Source of the DNA: Clostridia bacterium
Lineage (GTDB): Bacteria; Bacillota_A; Clostridia; Oscillospirales; QAKW01
DNA: 16,826 nucleotides
NCBI GenBank assembly: GCA_017396865.1
Contig: JAFQKO010000091.1
Location: 1-16,826, forward strand
Direction of reading: 5' to 3'
Part shown: positions 5,707 to 12,493 of the stretch, piece by piece
How positions within the stretch are numbered: the first letter of the stretch is position 1
How the letters are laid out: the number at the start of each line of letters is the position of its first letter
Notes under the pieces: generated by a model
Seen by the model: only the letters and a program-made list of their open reading frames with translations
The model's database searches: none
Told to the model about the DNA's origin: nothing
Translations under genes and position numbers: made by a program

Positions 5707-6201
5707 ATGCCCTCCTATGAGATTGAACGTAAATATCTGATCCGTCGCCCGGATCTTTTGAATTTGGGCGCCTGCTGTCGGGTTCTTGATATTTCCCAGA
5801 CCTATCTGACAACGTCGGAGGGGTCGCTTCGTGTGCGCCGCACCGAGGAGAAGGGAACCGTTCGCTATATCGAAACCCTTAAGCGGAACGTAACCGCCAT
5901 GCGCCGCATGGAGATCGAGCGGGAGCTGACCGAGGAGGAATATGAACGCCGCCTCGCCAACCGCGACCCCCGCCGCCAAACCATCCGCAAGACCCGCTAC
6001 TGCCTGCCCTACAACGGGCATATCTTTGAAATCGACGTTTATCCCTTCTGGACCAAGCAGGCGGTGATGGAGGTTGAGCTGAAAAGCGAGAACGAAGCGT
6101 TCGATCTACCACCCCAGATCCGCATTCTCCGCGAGGTGACCGAAGACCCCGGCTACAGCAATCATTCCCTCGCCCGCGCGATCCCGCCCGAAGATGAATA
6201 A
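5707..6201 (+). CDS. CYTH-domain protein, probable inorganic triphosphatase-like enzyme
   Basis: The 164-residue protein begins PSYEIERKYLI, which contains the ExExK signature (Glu5, Glu7, Lys9) of the CYTH/triphosphate-tunnel superfamily. Further expected charged strands follow: LRVRR (41-45), ETLKR (56-60), MEIERELT (68-75), IRKTRYCL (93-100), FEIDVY (107-112) and MEVELKSE (121-128). Members bind and cleave inorganic triphosphate or similar compounds with divalent metal; some have lost activity and serve as binding proteins. All tunnel residues I would expect appear to be present. The frame extends three codons to a GTG at 5698, but GAGGTGA at 5695-5701 is correctly spaced for the ATG at 5707. 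It has its own promoter and a terminator right after the stop. The substrate is not determinable here. Confidence 0.9.
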   Translation: MPSYEIERKYLIRRPDLLNLGACCRVLDISQTYLTTSEGSLRVRRTEEKGTVRYIETLKRNVTAMRRMEIERELTEEEYERRLANRDPRRQTIRKTRYCLPYNGHIFEIDVYPFWTKQAVMEVELKSENEAFDLPPQIRILREVTEDPGYSNHSLARAIPPEDE

Positions 6202-6204
6202 TGC

Positions 6205-6240
6205 AAAATTGCCGATGGCTTTCACCATCGGCAATTTTTT
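6205..6240. terminator. Bidirectional terminator between the CYTH gene and the GH42-like gene
   Basis: A 14-bp perfect stem, AAAATTGCCGATGG (6205-6218) with CCATCGGCAATTTT (6225-6238), closes on a six-base loop and is followed by TTTTTT on the plus strand and preceded by AAAA for the minus strand. It starts three bases after the CYTH stop and overlaps the last base of the convergent glycosidase-like gene. Confidence 0.93.
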
Positions 6241-8330
6241 TATAAATATTTAAGGAAAACGCAGGTTCCTTCCTTCATTTTAAGTTCCAGCTCGGTGATC
6301 TGCTCATACACCTCGTCGGTAAAGACGTTGCGGCAGGTGGCGGGCGCTTTCAGGTTGATCTTGACGATCTGATCCCTTTCGCTCAAAACGTAAAGGAATC
6401 GGTTATCCGCATGAACGGTGCAATAACCGTTGGTATAAAGGTGAACCCCCGCCGCCTGCAGCAGGGCGCGGGCGCTCTCCACTGTCAGATCGGCGGGCAT
6501 GGCATTGAGGATATAGGTACGGCCGCCCTCCTTCCGAACGGCGGTTTTGATCTTGCCGTCGGGATACTTTTCTCTTGCGCTGATGCCCTCGCCCTCCTCC
6601 GCATAGATCAGCGGGAAGGCGATCGATTCATCCACGGGATATTCTCCGATCGAAAAGCCGGTGAGCTTGCGTACGTTCTCCAAGCCGAAGCTGCCGCTCT
6701 TTTGATCCAGAATACCCGCCGTATAGTTCCAAACGATATGGCAATCGGGGGCGGTTTTGGCGATCAACTGCGCCAGCGCCTCCCGATCGGCATAATAAGC
6801 GTTCATAAAAACGATCATTTTGTATTGGGAAAGATCCAGCTCTGCAAGGTCGGTCATGCGATAATAATCGATGGGCACACCGCTCTCCTTGATGGTAGAG
6901 CCGGTATGATGAATCGCTGCATCGTGCAGGTCGTGGTTGGGGCGCATCCGAAGCAGTGCGTTTTCATCCACCACCAACAGCACCTCGGCAACGCTTTGAT
7001 GGCGATCCCGCTCACGGTACAGCTCCTTGGAGGTTTCGTTCAGCAGCGCAATCTCGCTTTGGATCTCATCGGAATCCAGCCAGCCACCCCGCAGATCCAT
7101 CCACCAATAGCCCTGATGATGGGCGATATTCTTGGTAAATTCCCGCCAATAGACCGCGCGGGTCTCCTCGAAGTTTTTGGCAGGGAAATCGTAGTCGGGG
7201 CGGGTGATCTCGGTGCAAAGATGGGTGCGGTTATCCAGCTCGTCCACCCAGAGCTTTTTGCGATTGACCGAATTGGGCACCGCCTGCCCAAATCCCGGGT
7301 CGGTGGGGCTGATCCGCCGATAGCCCTTGGGGCTGGCGATAAAATCGATATAAGGCGAGGCGAGCAGCCGATCAAAGCCGGTATGCTGCAGGTTGGCGCT
7401 GCCTTTGGGCTCGCTGATATAGCCGTAAAAGCCGCCCACCAATTTCTCGGGCACCAGCGCCTTGACCACCTTGCCGAAGGCGGTCAGGGCATCCACGTCG
7501 CTGTCCCGCTGGAATTCGGCGTAGAGATAGCTCTGCTCATCCTGCTCGGTATGGAAAAACATCTGCTCCAGCGTGGGCGTGCCGAATTGGAAATAATGAG
7601 GCGCACCGCCCTCGCGGATGAAAAACCGCTGCTCGATGGGCGGAACAGCATCATACTGCTTGCCCCGCTCTGCGGCATAGGCAATGAAATTCTTGGTGGC
7701 GTTAACGCCGTAGTCGCCCTTATGATAGGGATCCTCATTCCAGGAGCCCCATTGGGAGGTTTCGCCCGAGGTGCCGTAGGCAATATGATAGCCGATGATG
7801 CGATCGGCCCAGGGGGAGGCCTCCACGTGCTCGATAAAGCGGCGCAATGCCTCGCAACCGTCTGCAACCCATCGGCGGGAGGAAAAGCTCTGCAGAGCAA
7901 TCATGTCGGTCTTCTTAAAGGGATGAGAGCCGTGGGCGGGGGTACCGATCATGGCCACGATCTCCTCGTGGGTGCGGGGACCGCAGCCGTAGACAAAGAC
8001 GTCGTCGGGGTGGGCTTCGCACCACCCTGCGGGCACGTTGAGCTTGACCCGCGGCAAAAAGATCGCCTCGGGGCATTCGGTGAACAGCATATTCAGATAA
8101 TCGTCCACGTCGGTGTAGTCGTATTGATCCACCCCGATCCAGCCGCTGGGGATGACGCTGGAATGAACGACAATTCCCCGATCAAACAATGCCCGGTGGC
8201 GCTTGGCATGCTGCCGATGCACCTCCCGATCGGGCACCTCGCTTTCCAGACCCAGCCGCGACCAGAAGATGGGATTCTCGCGCAAAAATTCGATTTTTTC
8301 TTCGCAGGACATTGCTTGCAGGTTTTTCAT
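6240..8330 (-). CDS. GH42-like (clan GH-A type) putative glycosidase, cytoplasmic
   Basis: The chosen ATG at 8330 gives 696 residues. An in-frame ATG exists at 8408, but it lies inside the upstream terminator, and the ATG at 8363 overlaps the -10 box of the promoter at 8362-8390; AAAGGCGG lies 5' of the 8330 start. About residues 50-430 look like a TIM barrel of the beta-galactosidase type. PRVKLNVPAGWCEAHPDD (93-110) resembles a GH42 strand-loop. IAYGTSGETSQW (183-194) offers Glu190 as possible acid/base, and KLWVDELD (359-366) offers Glu364 as possible nucleophile. About 445-560 resembles the Rossmann-like trimerisation domain of GH42 enzymes, and 605-696 is a beta-rich tail. There is no signal peptide. 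It is flanked by terminators and transcribed alone. The fold class is plausible; activity and substrate are not established, and it may belong to a separate unassigned family. Confidence 0.6.
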   Translation of the reverse strand: MKNLQAMSCEEKIEFLRENPIFWSRLGLESEVPDREVHRQHAKRHRALFDRGIVVHSSVIPSGWIGVDQYDYTDVDDYLNMLFTECPEAIFLPRVKLNVPAGWCEAHPDDVFVYGCGPRTHEEIVAMIGTPAHGSHPFKKTDMIALQSFSSRRWVADGCEALRRFIEHVEASPWADRIIGYHIAYGTSGETSQWGSWNEDPYHKGDYGVNATKNFIAYAAERGKQYDAVPPIEQRFFIREGGAPHYFQFGTPTLEQMFFHTEQDEQSYLYAEFQRDSDVDALTAFGKVVKALVPEKLVGGFYGYISEPKGSANLQHTGFDRLLASPYIDFIASPKGYRRISPTDPGFGQAVPNSVNRKKLWVDELDNRTHLCTEITRPDYDFPAKNFEETRAVYWREFTKNIAHHQGYWWMDLRGGWLDSDEIQSEIALLNETSKELYRERDRHQSVAEVLLVVDENALLRMRPNHDLHDAAIHHTGSTIKESGVPIDYYRMTDLAELDLSQYKMIVFMNAYYADREALAQLIAKTAPDCHIVWNYTAGILDQKSGSFGLENVRKLTGFSIGEYPVDESIAFPLIYAEEGEGISAREKYPDGKIKTAVRKEGGRTYILNAMPADLTVESARALLQAAGVHLYTNGYCTVHADNRFLYVLSERDQIVKINLKAPATCRNVFTDEVYEQITELELKMKEGTCVFLKYL

Positions 8331-8361
8331 TGCCTTCAACCGCCTTTGTTGCTTTTTTATC

Positions 8362-8390
8362 ATTCTATCAAGTTCAAAACCAATTGTCAA
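8362..8390 (-). promoter_or_regulatory. Sigma-A promoter of the GH42-like gene
   Basis: On the minus strand, consensus TTGACA (8385-8390), 17 bp and TAGAAT (8362-8367) predict a start near 8355. This makes the two upstream in-frame ATGs untranslatable or leaderless and supports the ATG at 8330. The -35 box begins directly at the base of the htrA terminator. Confidence 0.88.
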
Positions 8391-8391
8391 C

Positions 8392-8426
8392 AGAAATGCC
8401 GATGGCAAAAAGCCATCGGCATTTCT
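8392..8426 (-). terminator. Terminator of htrA
   Basis: A 15-bp perfect stem (8392-8406 with 8412-8426) with loop AAAAA on the plus strand starts two bases past the htrA stop on the minus strand. The T-tract on that strand is short (ATTTCTGTT). The core TGCCGATGG is the same as in the hairpin at 6205-6238, so the intervening gene is bounded by related hairpins. Confidence 0.85.
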
Positions 8427-8428
8427 TC

Positions 8429-9907
8429 TTATAAATTAGGCTTTGCCGCTTCTTTTTTGGGAGCGTACTCGGTCAGCGTCATGGTGACGGTGACGTCCTT
8501 CCGATTGCGGCGAACGGCGACCTCCACCGTATCACCGATCTTCTTTTGATCGAAGATGGCATTGGCATCGGCGGCCGAGCCGACCTCCTGCCCATCCACG
8601 GTGATGATCAGGTCTCCGCTCTGCAGGCCCGCATTGGCGGCATCGGAATCCTTCTCCACCGAGTAGATATACAGACCCAGCTCATTGACGTTATACATCA
8701 TGGCGGTCATGGTATCCTGAATGGCCAGATATTCAATGCCTACGTTGGGGCGGCCCTTCACGTAGCCGAAATCGATCAGATCCTCAATAACGGTTTTGGC
8801 GGTATCGATGGGGATGGCAAAGCCGAGGCCCTCGATCTCCTCGCCTGCCGACTTGGCGTTGACCACGCCGATCAGCTGACCGCTGGTATTAAAGAGACCG
8901 CCGCCCGAGTTGCCGGGATTGATGGCAGTATCGGTTTGAAGCAGGCTCATGGTGGTATTATCGATATCGATCTGCCGATCCAGCGCGCTGATAATGCCCT
9001 GGGTTACCGTACCGCCCAGTTCGCCCAACGGGTTGCCAACCGCAACCACCGTTTCACCCACCTTCAGCACAGAGGATTTGCCGAACGCCGCAGGCTTCAG
9101 GCCGCTTGCTTTGATCTTGATGACTGCCAGATCGGTTTTGGCATCGGCTCCGACCAGCTCGGCCTCATAGGAATCCCCGTTCTTCAGGCGCACGGTAATG
9201 TTGGTGGCACCCTCGATCACGTGGTTATTGGTTACGATATAGCCGTCGGTGGTAAAGATCACACCGCTGCCCGCACCCTCACTGACGTACTGCTGCATAC
9301 AGGAGCCGGAAACGATCGCTTCGGTGGTGATCTCCACCACGCTGTTTTCCACCAATGCGGCAATTGCCTCCACCGAGAGGGGCTTTTCGACCGCGTTGCC
9401 GTTTTCATCCACCAGCAGAGCGGTCTCATAGATCACCACCGAGCCGGACTCGTTGGTTACTTCCTCCACCTTCTGCTGATTCTGCGGCGTTCCGCTGCCC
9501 TTCTCCTCGGCGGACTCTGCGCCGAAGAAACGGTTGGCAAGAAATCCGCCCGCAAAGCCCAGCCCGATCGCCAGCACCAGCATCAGCGCCATTACGGGCA
9601 CCAGCCGCTTCATCGTCAGCGGCTTGGCCTTCTTTTTTGTTTCTGCCTTCGGCTGCGGCTGATCGCCCTGATAGGGCGGCATCGGCTCCACCGACGGCGC
9701 CGTTGAGCCGAAGATCTCCGGCTCACGGGTAGGTACGTAGCGATAGGTCGGCTGCTCCTCGGTGGGCGCACCCATCGGCGGCACCGCCTCGTCAGGTTTC
9801 GGCGGCATCACGGTATCCTCCGCTTGCGGAATGGGTTGGGTTATATGTGGCTCCGTATTTTGATTCAGCGGTTGGCCGGTAATCGGATCAAATTGATTTT
9901 CATTCAT
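8429..9907 (-). CDS. htrA: HtrA/DegP-family membrane-anchored serine protease with PDZ domain
   Basis: This is an envelope quality-control protease that degrades misfolded exported proteins. The 492-residue protein has a long disordered Pro/Gln-rich cytoplasmic N-terminus (1-92), a basic stretch KKKAKPLTMKR, then one transmembrane helix (about 102-126), so the catalytic part faces outside. The trypsin-like domain shows the full triad: His229 in TNNHVIEG, Asp259 in KTDLAVIK and Ser334 in GNSGGGL. IEGLGFAIPID follows and a C-terminal PDZ domain covers about 385-480, with SGDLIITVDG. An insert at about 150-178 (VIYETALLVDENGNAVEKPL) precedes the protease domain. AAGGAGG (near 9918-9925) fixes the start. 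The terminator at 8392-8426 follows. A family role in secretion stress fits its position in a genome segment with secG and a surface protein. The exact paralogue (htrA, htrB, degP) is not resolved. Confidence 0.93.
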   Translation of the reverse strand: MNENQFDPITGQPLNQNTEPHITQPIPQAEDTVMPPKPDEAVPPMGAPTEEQPTYRYVPTREPEIFGSTAPSVEPMPPYQGDQPQPKAETKKKAKPLTMKRLVPVMALMLVLAIGLGFAGGFLANRFFGAESAEEKGSGTPQNQQKVEEVTNESGSVVIYETALLVDENGNAVEKPLSVEAIAALVENSVVEITTEAIVSGSCMQQYVSEGAGSGVIFTTDGYIVTNNHVIEGATNITVRLKNGDSYEAELVGADAKTDLAVIKIKASGLKPAAFGKSSVLKVGETVVAVGNPLGELGGTVTQGIISALDRQIDIDNTTMSLLQTDTAINPGNSGGGLFNTSGQLIGVVNAKSAGEEIEGLGFAIPIDTAKTVIEDLIDFGYVKGRPNVGIEYLAIQDTMTAMMYNVNELGLYIYSVEKDSDAANAGLQSGDLIITVDGQEVGSAADANAIFDQKKIGDTVEVAVRRNRKDVTVTMTLTEYAPKKEAAKPNL

Positions 9908-9941
9908 CGTTTTGAACCCTCCTTTTTAAATTTGCATTTAT

Positions 9942-9947
9942 ATTATA
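9942..9947 (-). promoter_or_regulatory. Likely -10 element of htrA; rest of the intergenic stretch AT-rich
   Basis: A consensus TATAAT on the minus strand lies about 35 bases before the htrA ATG. No convincing -35 lies 16-18 bp upstream; TTCACA is about 20 bp away. This could mean activator dependence or another sigma factor. Between this and 10029 the DNA is A/T-rich and I see nothing else in it. Confidence 0.5.
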
Positions 9948-10029
9948 CCGCATTATTATGAAAAAAGTGTGAAAAATTTTGTAAAAAAGCAAGAAAATTT
10001 ATATTTTTTCGTTTTTGAGCGCAAAATAC

Positions 10030-10058
10030 TTGCATTTTTTGCCCGCTTAGCATATAAT
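10030..10058 (+). promoter_or_regulatory. Sigma-A promoter of the cysE-cysS T-box operon
   Basis: TTGCAT (10030-10035), 17 bp and consensus TATAAT (10053-10058) predict a start near 10065. The transcript would begin with a small hairpin, AAATTGC-TCG-GCAATTT (10064-10080), ahead of the T-box leader. Confidence 0.88.
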
Positions 10059-10099
10059 AAACTAAATTGCTCGGCAATTTCCTGCGAAAATAGTAGAAT

Positions 10100-10303
10100 G
10101 ATCCGAACGTTTCAGAGAGGGAAGTCAGCGGCTGAAAGCTTGCCCGATTCGGTTGATTTGAAGTGTGCGCTTCGCAGCGTAGCCCCTCTGCACGAGTGGA
10201 GGGCGGGTCTTCCCCGTTAACGGAAGCTTTGAGTGATAAATCAGAGTGGAACCGCGTTTTTCGTAACGCCTCTGTTGCCCTTTTCGGGCGGCAGAGGCTT
10301 TTA
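10100..10303 (+). promoter_or_regulatory. T-box riboswitch, probably cysteine-specific, controlling cysE-cysS
   Basis: The leader contains the conserved T-box sequence AGAGTGGAACCGCG (10243-10256), whose TGGA bulge pairs with the NCCA end of uncharged tRNA. A terminator follows: GCCTCTG (10268-10274) with CAGAGGC (10292-10298), an inner GCCC/GGGC stem and a T-rich tail. The competing antiterminator pairs CAGAG (10242-10246) with CTCTG (10270-10274). The stem I region carries CAGAGAGGG (10113-10121) and GGCTGAAAGC. CCCTC/GAGGG (10184-10203) and CTTCC...GGAAG (10209-10226) look like the stems II and III. The most likely specifier is TGC (Cys) at 10166-10168, with another TGC at 10189-10191. The reader genes (serine acetyltransferase and CysRS) support a Cys specificity. 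The T-box call is secure; the specifier position is not. Confidence 0.92.
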
Positions 10304-10320
10304 ATTTTTGGAGGTGAATT

Positions 10321-10968
10321 ATGTTCAAGAGAATCCGCGAGGATCTCAATGCCTATCAGGAGCGAGATCCCGCCGCCAAAAGCAAAGCGCAGATCTTCTT
10401 TTTATACAACGGCTTCCACGCCGTTTTGGGCTATCGCCTTTCCCATTGGCTGTATCGCCATAAGCGCTATTTTTTAGCCCGCTGGGTTTCTCAATATACC
10501 AAGTTCCGCACCGGCGTGGAGATCCATCCCGCCGCCACCATCGGCAGAAGGCTCTGCATCGACCACGGCACCGGCATCGTCATCGGTGAGACCTGCGTTA
10601 TCGGTGATAACTGCCTGCTCTACCAAGGGGTGACCCTCGGCGGTACCGGCAAGGAAACGGGCAAGCGCCATCCGACGCTGGAGGATAACGTCATCGTCGG
10701 CAGCGGCGCCAAGGTATTGGGCCCCTTCACCATCGGCAGCCACAGCAAGATCGCAGCCAACGCGGTGGTGCTGGAGGAGATCCCGCCCTATTCCACCGCC
10801 GTCGGCGTGCCCGCCAAGGTGGTGCGGCAGAACGGCAAGAAGGTGGAGGCCGATCCGCTGGATCAGGTGCATATCCCCGACCCCATCGCCCAGGAGCTGC
10901 AACGTTTAAACAATAAAATAGAAGAATTAGAAGCAAAATTAAAGGAGAAAGAAAATGAAACTGTATAA
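10321..10968 (+). CDS. cysE: Serine O-acetyltransferase
   Basis: CysE transfers acetyl from acetyl-CoA to L-serine, giving O-acetylserine, the precursor for cysteine synthase. The 215-residue protein has a short N-terminal helical part (about 1-60) and then a left-handed beta-helix of hexapeptide repeats (65-150): GVEIHPAATIG, IDHGTGIVIGETCVIGDNC (His82 in the conserved DHGTG) and YQGVTLGGTGK. KRHPTL (115-120) and GVPAKVV (162-168) complete the family pattern. The tail from about 188 is a charged coiled-coil-like helix. It is the shorter Firmicutes form, lacking the long N-terminal domain of enterobacterial CysE. GGAGGTGA at 10310-10317 fixes the ATG. Its last codons overlap the cysS start by 14 bp, so the two are translationally coupled under the T-box. 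Confidence 0.96.
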   Translation: MFKRIREDLNAYQERDPAAKSKAQIFFLYNGFHAVLGYRLSHWLYRHKRYFLARWVSQYTKFRTGVEIHPAATIGRRLCIDHGTGIVIGETCVIGDNCLLYQGVTLGGTGKETGKRHPTLEDNVIVGSGAKVLGPFTIGSHSKIAANAVVLEEIPPYSTAVGVPAKVVRQNGKKVEADPLDQVHIPDPIAQELQRLNNKIEELEAKLKEKENETV

Positions 10969-12352
10969 TACCCAGACCCGTCAGAAGGAAGAATTTGTAC
11001 CCATTACACCCGGCAAGGTGCTGATGTATGCCTGCGGCCCCACCGTATACAACTTCTTCCACATCGGCAACGCCCGCCCCTTCATCACCTTCGACGTGCT
11101 GCGCCGCTACTTCGAGTTCCGCGGCTATAAAGTCAAGTTCGTGCAGAACTTCACCGACGTAGACGATAAGATGATCAAAAAGTCCAACGAAGAGGGCATC
11201 ACCCTCGCCGAGCTGGGCGACCGCTATATCAACGAATACTACACCGATGCCCAAGGCCTCGGCGTTGGCAAGGCAACCATCCATCCCCGCGCCACCCATT
11301 GCATTCCCGATATTATCAAGATCATCGAAAGCCTGATCGAAAAGGGCTATGCCTATGAGTCGGGCGGCGACGTTTTCTATTCCACCAAGAAATTCAAGGG
11401 CTACGGTAAGCTTTCCCATCTGCCGATGGATCAGCTGGAGAGCGGCGCCCGCATCGACGTTAACGACATGAAGGAGGATCCCATGGACTTCGCCGTTTGG
11501 AAGGCCGCCAAGCCCGGCGAGCCTGCCTGGGAATCCCCTTGGGGCTTGGGTCGGCCCGGCTGGCACATTGAGTGCTCCGCCATGGCCTGCAAGTTCCTCG
11601 GCAAGACCATCGACATCCATTGCGGCGGTGTCGACCTGATCTTCCCCCACCATGAAAACGAGATCGCCCAGAGCGAGGCGGCCAACGGCTGTGAATTTGC
11701 CCACTATTGGCTGCATAACGGCCACATCAACGTGGATAACCGCAAGATGAGCAAATCCCTCGGCAACTTCTTTACCGTTCGGGATGCGGCCGCCGCCTAC
11801 GGCTACGAAGCCATCCGCATCTTCATGCTCTCCTCCCATTACAGAAGCCCCATCAACTACAGCAAGGACGTTTTGGAGGCGGCCAAGGCAGGCCTGCAGC
11901 GGCTTTACACCACCAAGAATAATCTGGAATACGCCATCAAAACCGCAAGCGGCAAGCTGACCGCCGAGGAGGAAGCGCTGCTCAAGGAGCTGCCCGCCTT
12001 CAAGGATCGCTTCATAGAAAAGATGGACGACGACCTCAACACCGCCGACGCCCTCAGCGTTATCTACGATTTTGCCCGCCGGATCAATACCCTGCTGGCT
12101 GAGACCCACTCCCTTGCCTTCCTCAACGCCCTGAAGGATCAGTTCAACGAGCTGACCGGCGTGCTGAACATCGTGAACGGCGAGCAGGAGATCGAGATTC
12201 CCGAAGAGATCAAAGCCCTCGTTGAGGAGCGCACCGCCGCCCGCGCCGCAAAGGACTTTGCCCGCGCCGACGAGATCCGCGCCAAGCTCACCGAAATGGG
12301 CGTTGCCCTGGAGGATACCAAGGACGGCGTTAAGATCCTGATGAAGCAATAA
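10955..12352 (+). CDS. cysS: Cysteinyl-tRNA synthetase
   Basis: This class I synthetase charges tRNA-Cys. The 465-residue protein has the HIGH-type motif HIGN (36-39), the KMSKS loop (264-268) and the CysRS zinc ligands Cys27, Cys207 (in WHIECSAM), His232 and Glu236 (in PHHENE). The CysRS-specific segment CGPTVYNFFHIGNARPF lies at 27-43 and NFTDVDDKM at 65-73. The anticodon-binding helical domain, with RAAKDFARADEIRAKL, forms the C-terminus. Length is normal. The ATG overlaps the 3' end of cysE and has AAAGGAG (10941-10947) within the cysE coding sequence. Expression follows the upstream T-box, so low tRNA-Cys charging raises both cysteine synthesis and charging capacity. The terminator at 12449-12485 closes the operon. 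Confidence 0.98.
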   Translation: MKLYNTQTRQKEEFVPITPGKVLMYACGPTVYNFFHIGNARPFITFDVLRRYFEFRGYKVKFVQNFTDVDDKMIKKSNEEGITLAELGDRYINEYYTDAQGLGVGKATIHPRATHCIPDIIKIIESLIEKGYAYESGGDVFYSTKKFKGYGKLSHLPMDQLESGARIDVNDMKEDPMDFAVWKAAKPGEPAWESPWGLGRPGWHIECSAMACKFLGKTIDIHCGGVDLIFPHHENEIAQSEAANGCEFAHYWLHNGHINVDNRKMSKSLGNFFTVRDAAAAYGYEAIRIFMLSSHYRSPINYSKDVLEAAKAGLQRLYTTKNNLEYAIKTASGKLTAEEEALLKELPAFKDRFIEKMDDDLNTADALSVIYDFARRINTLLAETHSLAFLNALKDQFNELTGVLNIVNGEQEIEIPEEIKALVEERTAARAAKDFARADEIRAKLTEMGVALEDTKDGVKILMKQ

Positions 12353-12367
12353 TCTGCTTTCATCGCT

Positions 12368-12397
12368 ATTATACACCACCGCATTTCCTCAATGCAA
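12368..12397 (-). promoter_or_regulatory. Possible promoter antisense to the 3' end of cysS
   Basis: On the minus strand, TTGCAT (12392-12397), an 18-bp spacer and TATAAT (12368-12373) point into the end of cysS. No gene lies downstream on that strand until cysE/cysS antisense, so if active it would make an antisense RNA. AT-rich 3' regions give such matches by chance. Confidence 0.3.
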
Positions 12398-12403
12398 GCA
12401 AAT

Positions 12404-12437
12404 CGGCAAAATGTAACATAAGTGTAACATTTTGCCG
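12404..12437. repeat. Inverted repeat with internal TGTAACAT direct repeat
   Basis: CGGCAAAATGT (12404-12414) and ACATTTTGCCG (12427-12437) are perfect 11-bp inverted arms. Inside, TGTAACAT occurs twice, 11 bp apart (12412-12419 and 12423-12430). It is in the convergent gap between cysS and the NAGPA-type gene, ahead of the main terminator. It lacks a U-tract of its own, so it could be a protein-binding site, a 3'-UTR stem or an accessory terminator stem. Confidence 0.5.
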
Positions 12438-12448
12438 TCATGTTGCAC

Positions 12449-12485
12449 AAAAAACGGCTCAACTTTTTGGTTGAGCCGTTTTTTT
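12449..12485. terminator. Bidirectional terminator between cysS and the NAGPA-type gene
   Basis: The stem AAAAAACGGCTCAAC (12449-12463) pairs with GTTGAGCCGTTTTTT (12470-12484), 15 bp, with loop TTTTTG. T-tracts are present for both strands. It ends the cysE-cysS operon and, from the other side, the MATE/NAGPA operon. Confidence 0.95.
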
Positions 12486-12493
12486 ATGCAGTT

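Noticed and set aside
8331..8408. Longer N-terminus for the GH42-like protein (ATG at 8408 or 8363)
   Set aside because: The first ATG is inside the htrA terminator and the second overlaps the -10 box of the gene's own promoter, so neither is expected in the mRNA with a leader.
6411..8549. Long open frame of 712 codons on the plus strand
   Set aside because: It lies antisense to the GH42-like gene and runs through its promoter and the htrA 3' end; the translation is repetitive in Gly/Ile/His with no domain. It is a composition artefact of codon bias on the true strand.
10727..12379. Minus-strand open frame of 550 codons opposite cysE-cysS
   Set aside because: cysS and cysE on the plus strand have complete signature motifs and expression signals; the antisense frame has no recognisable domain or RBS.
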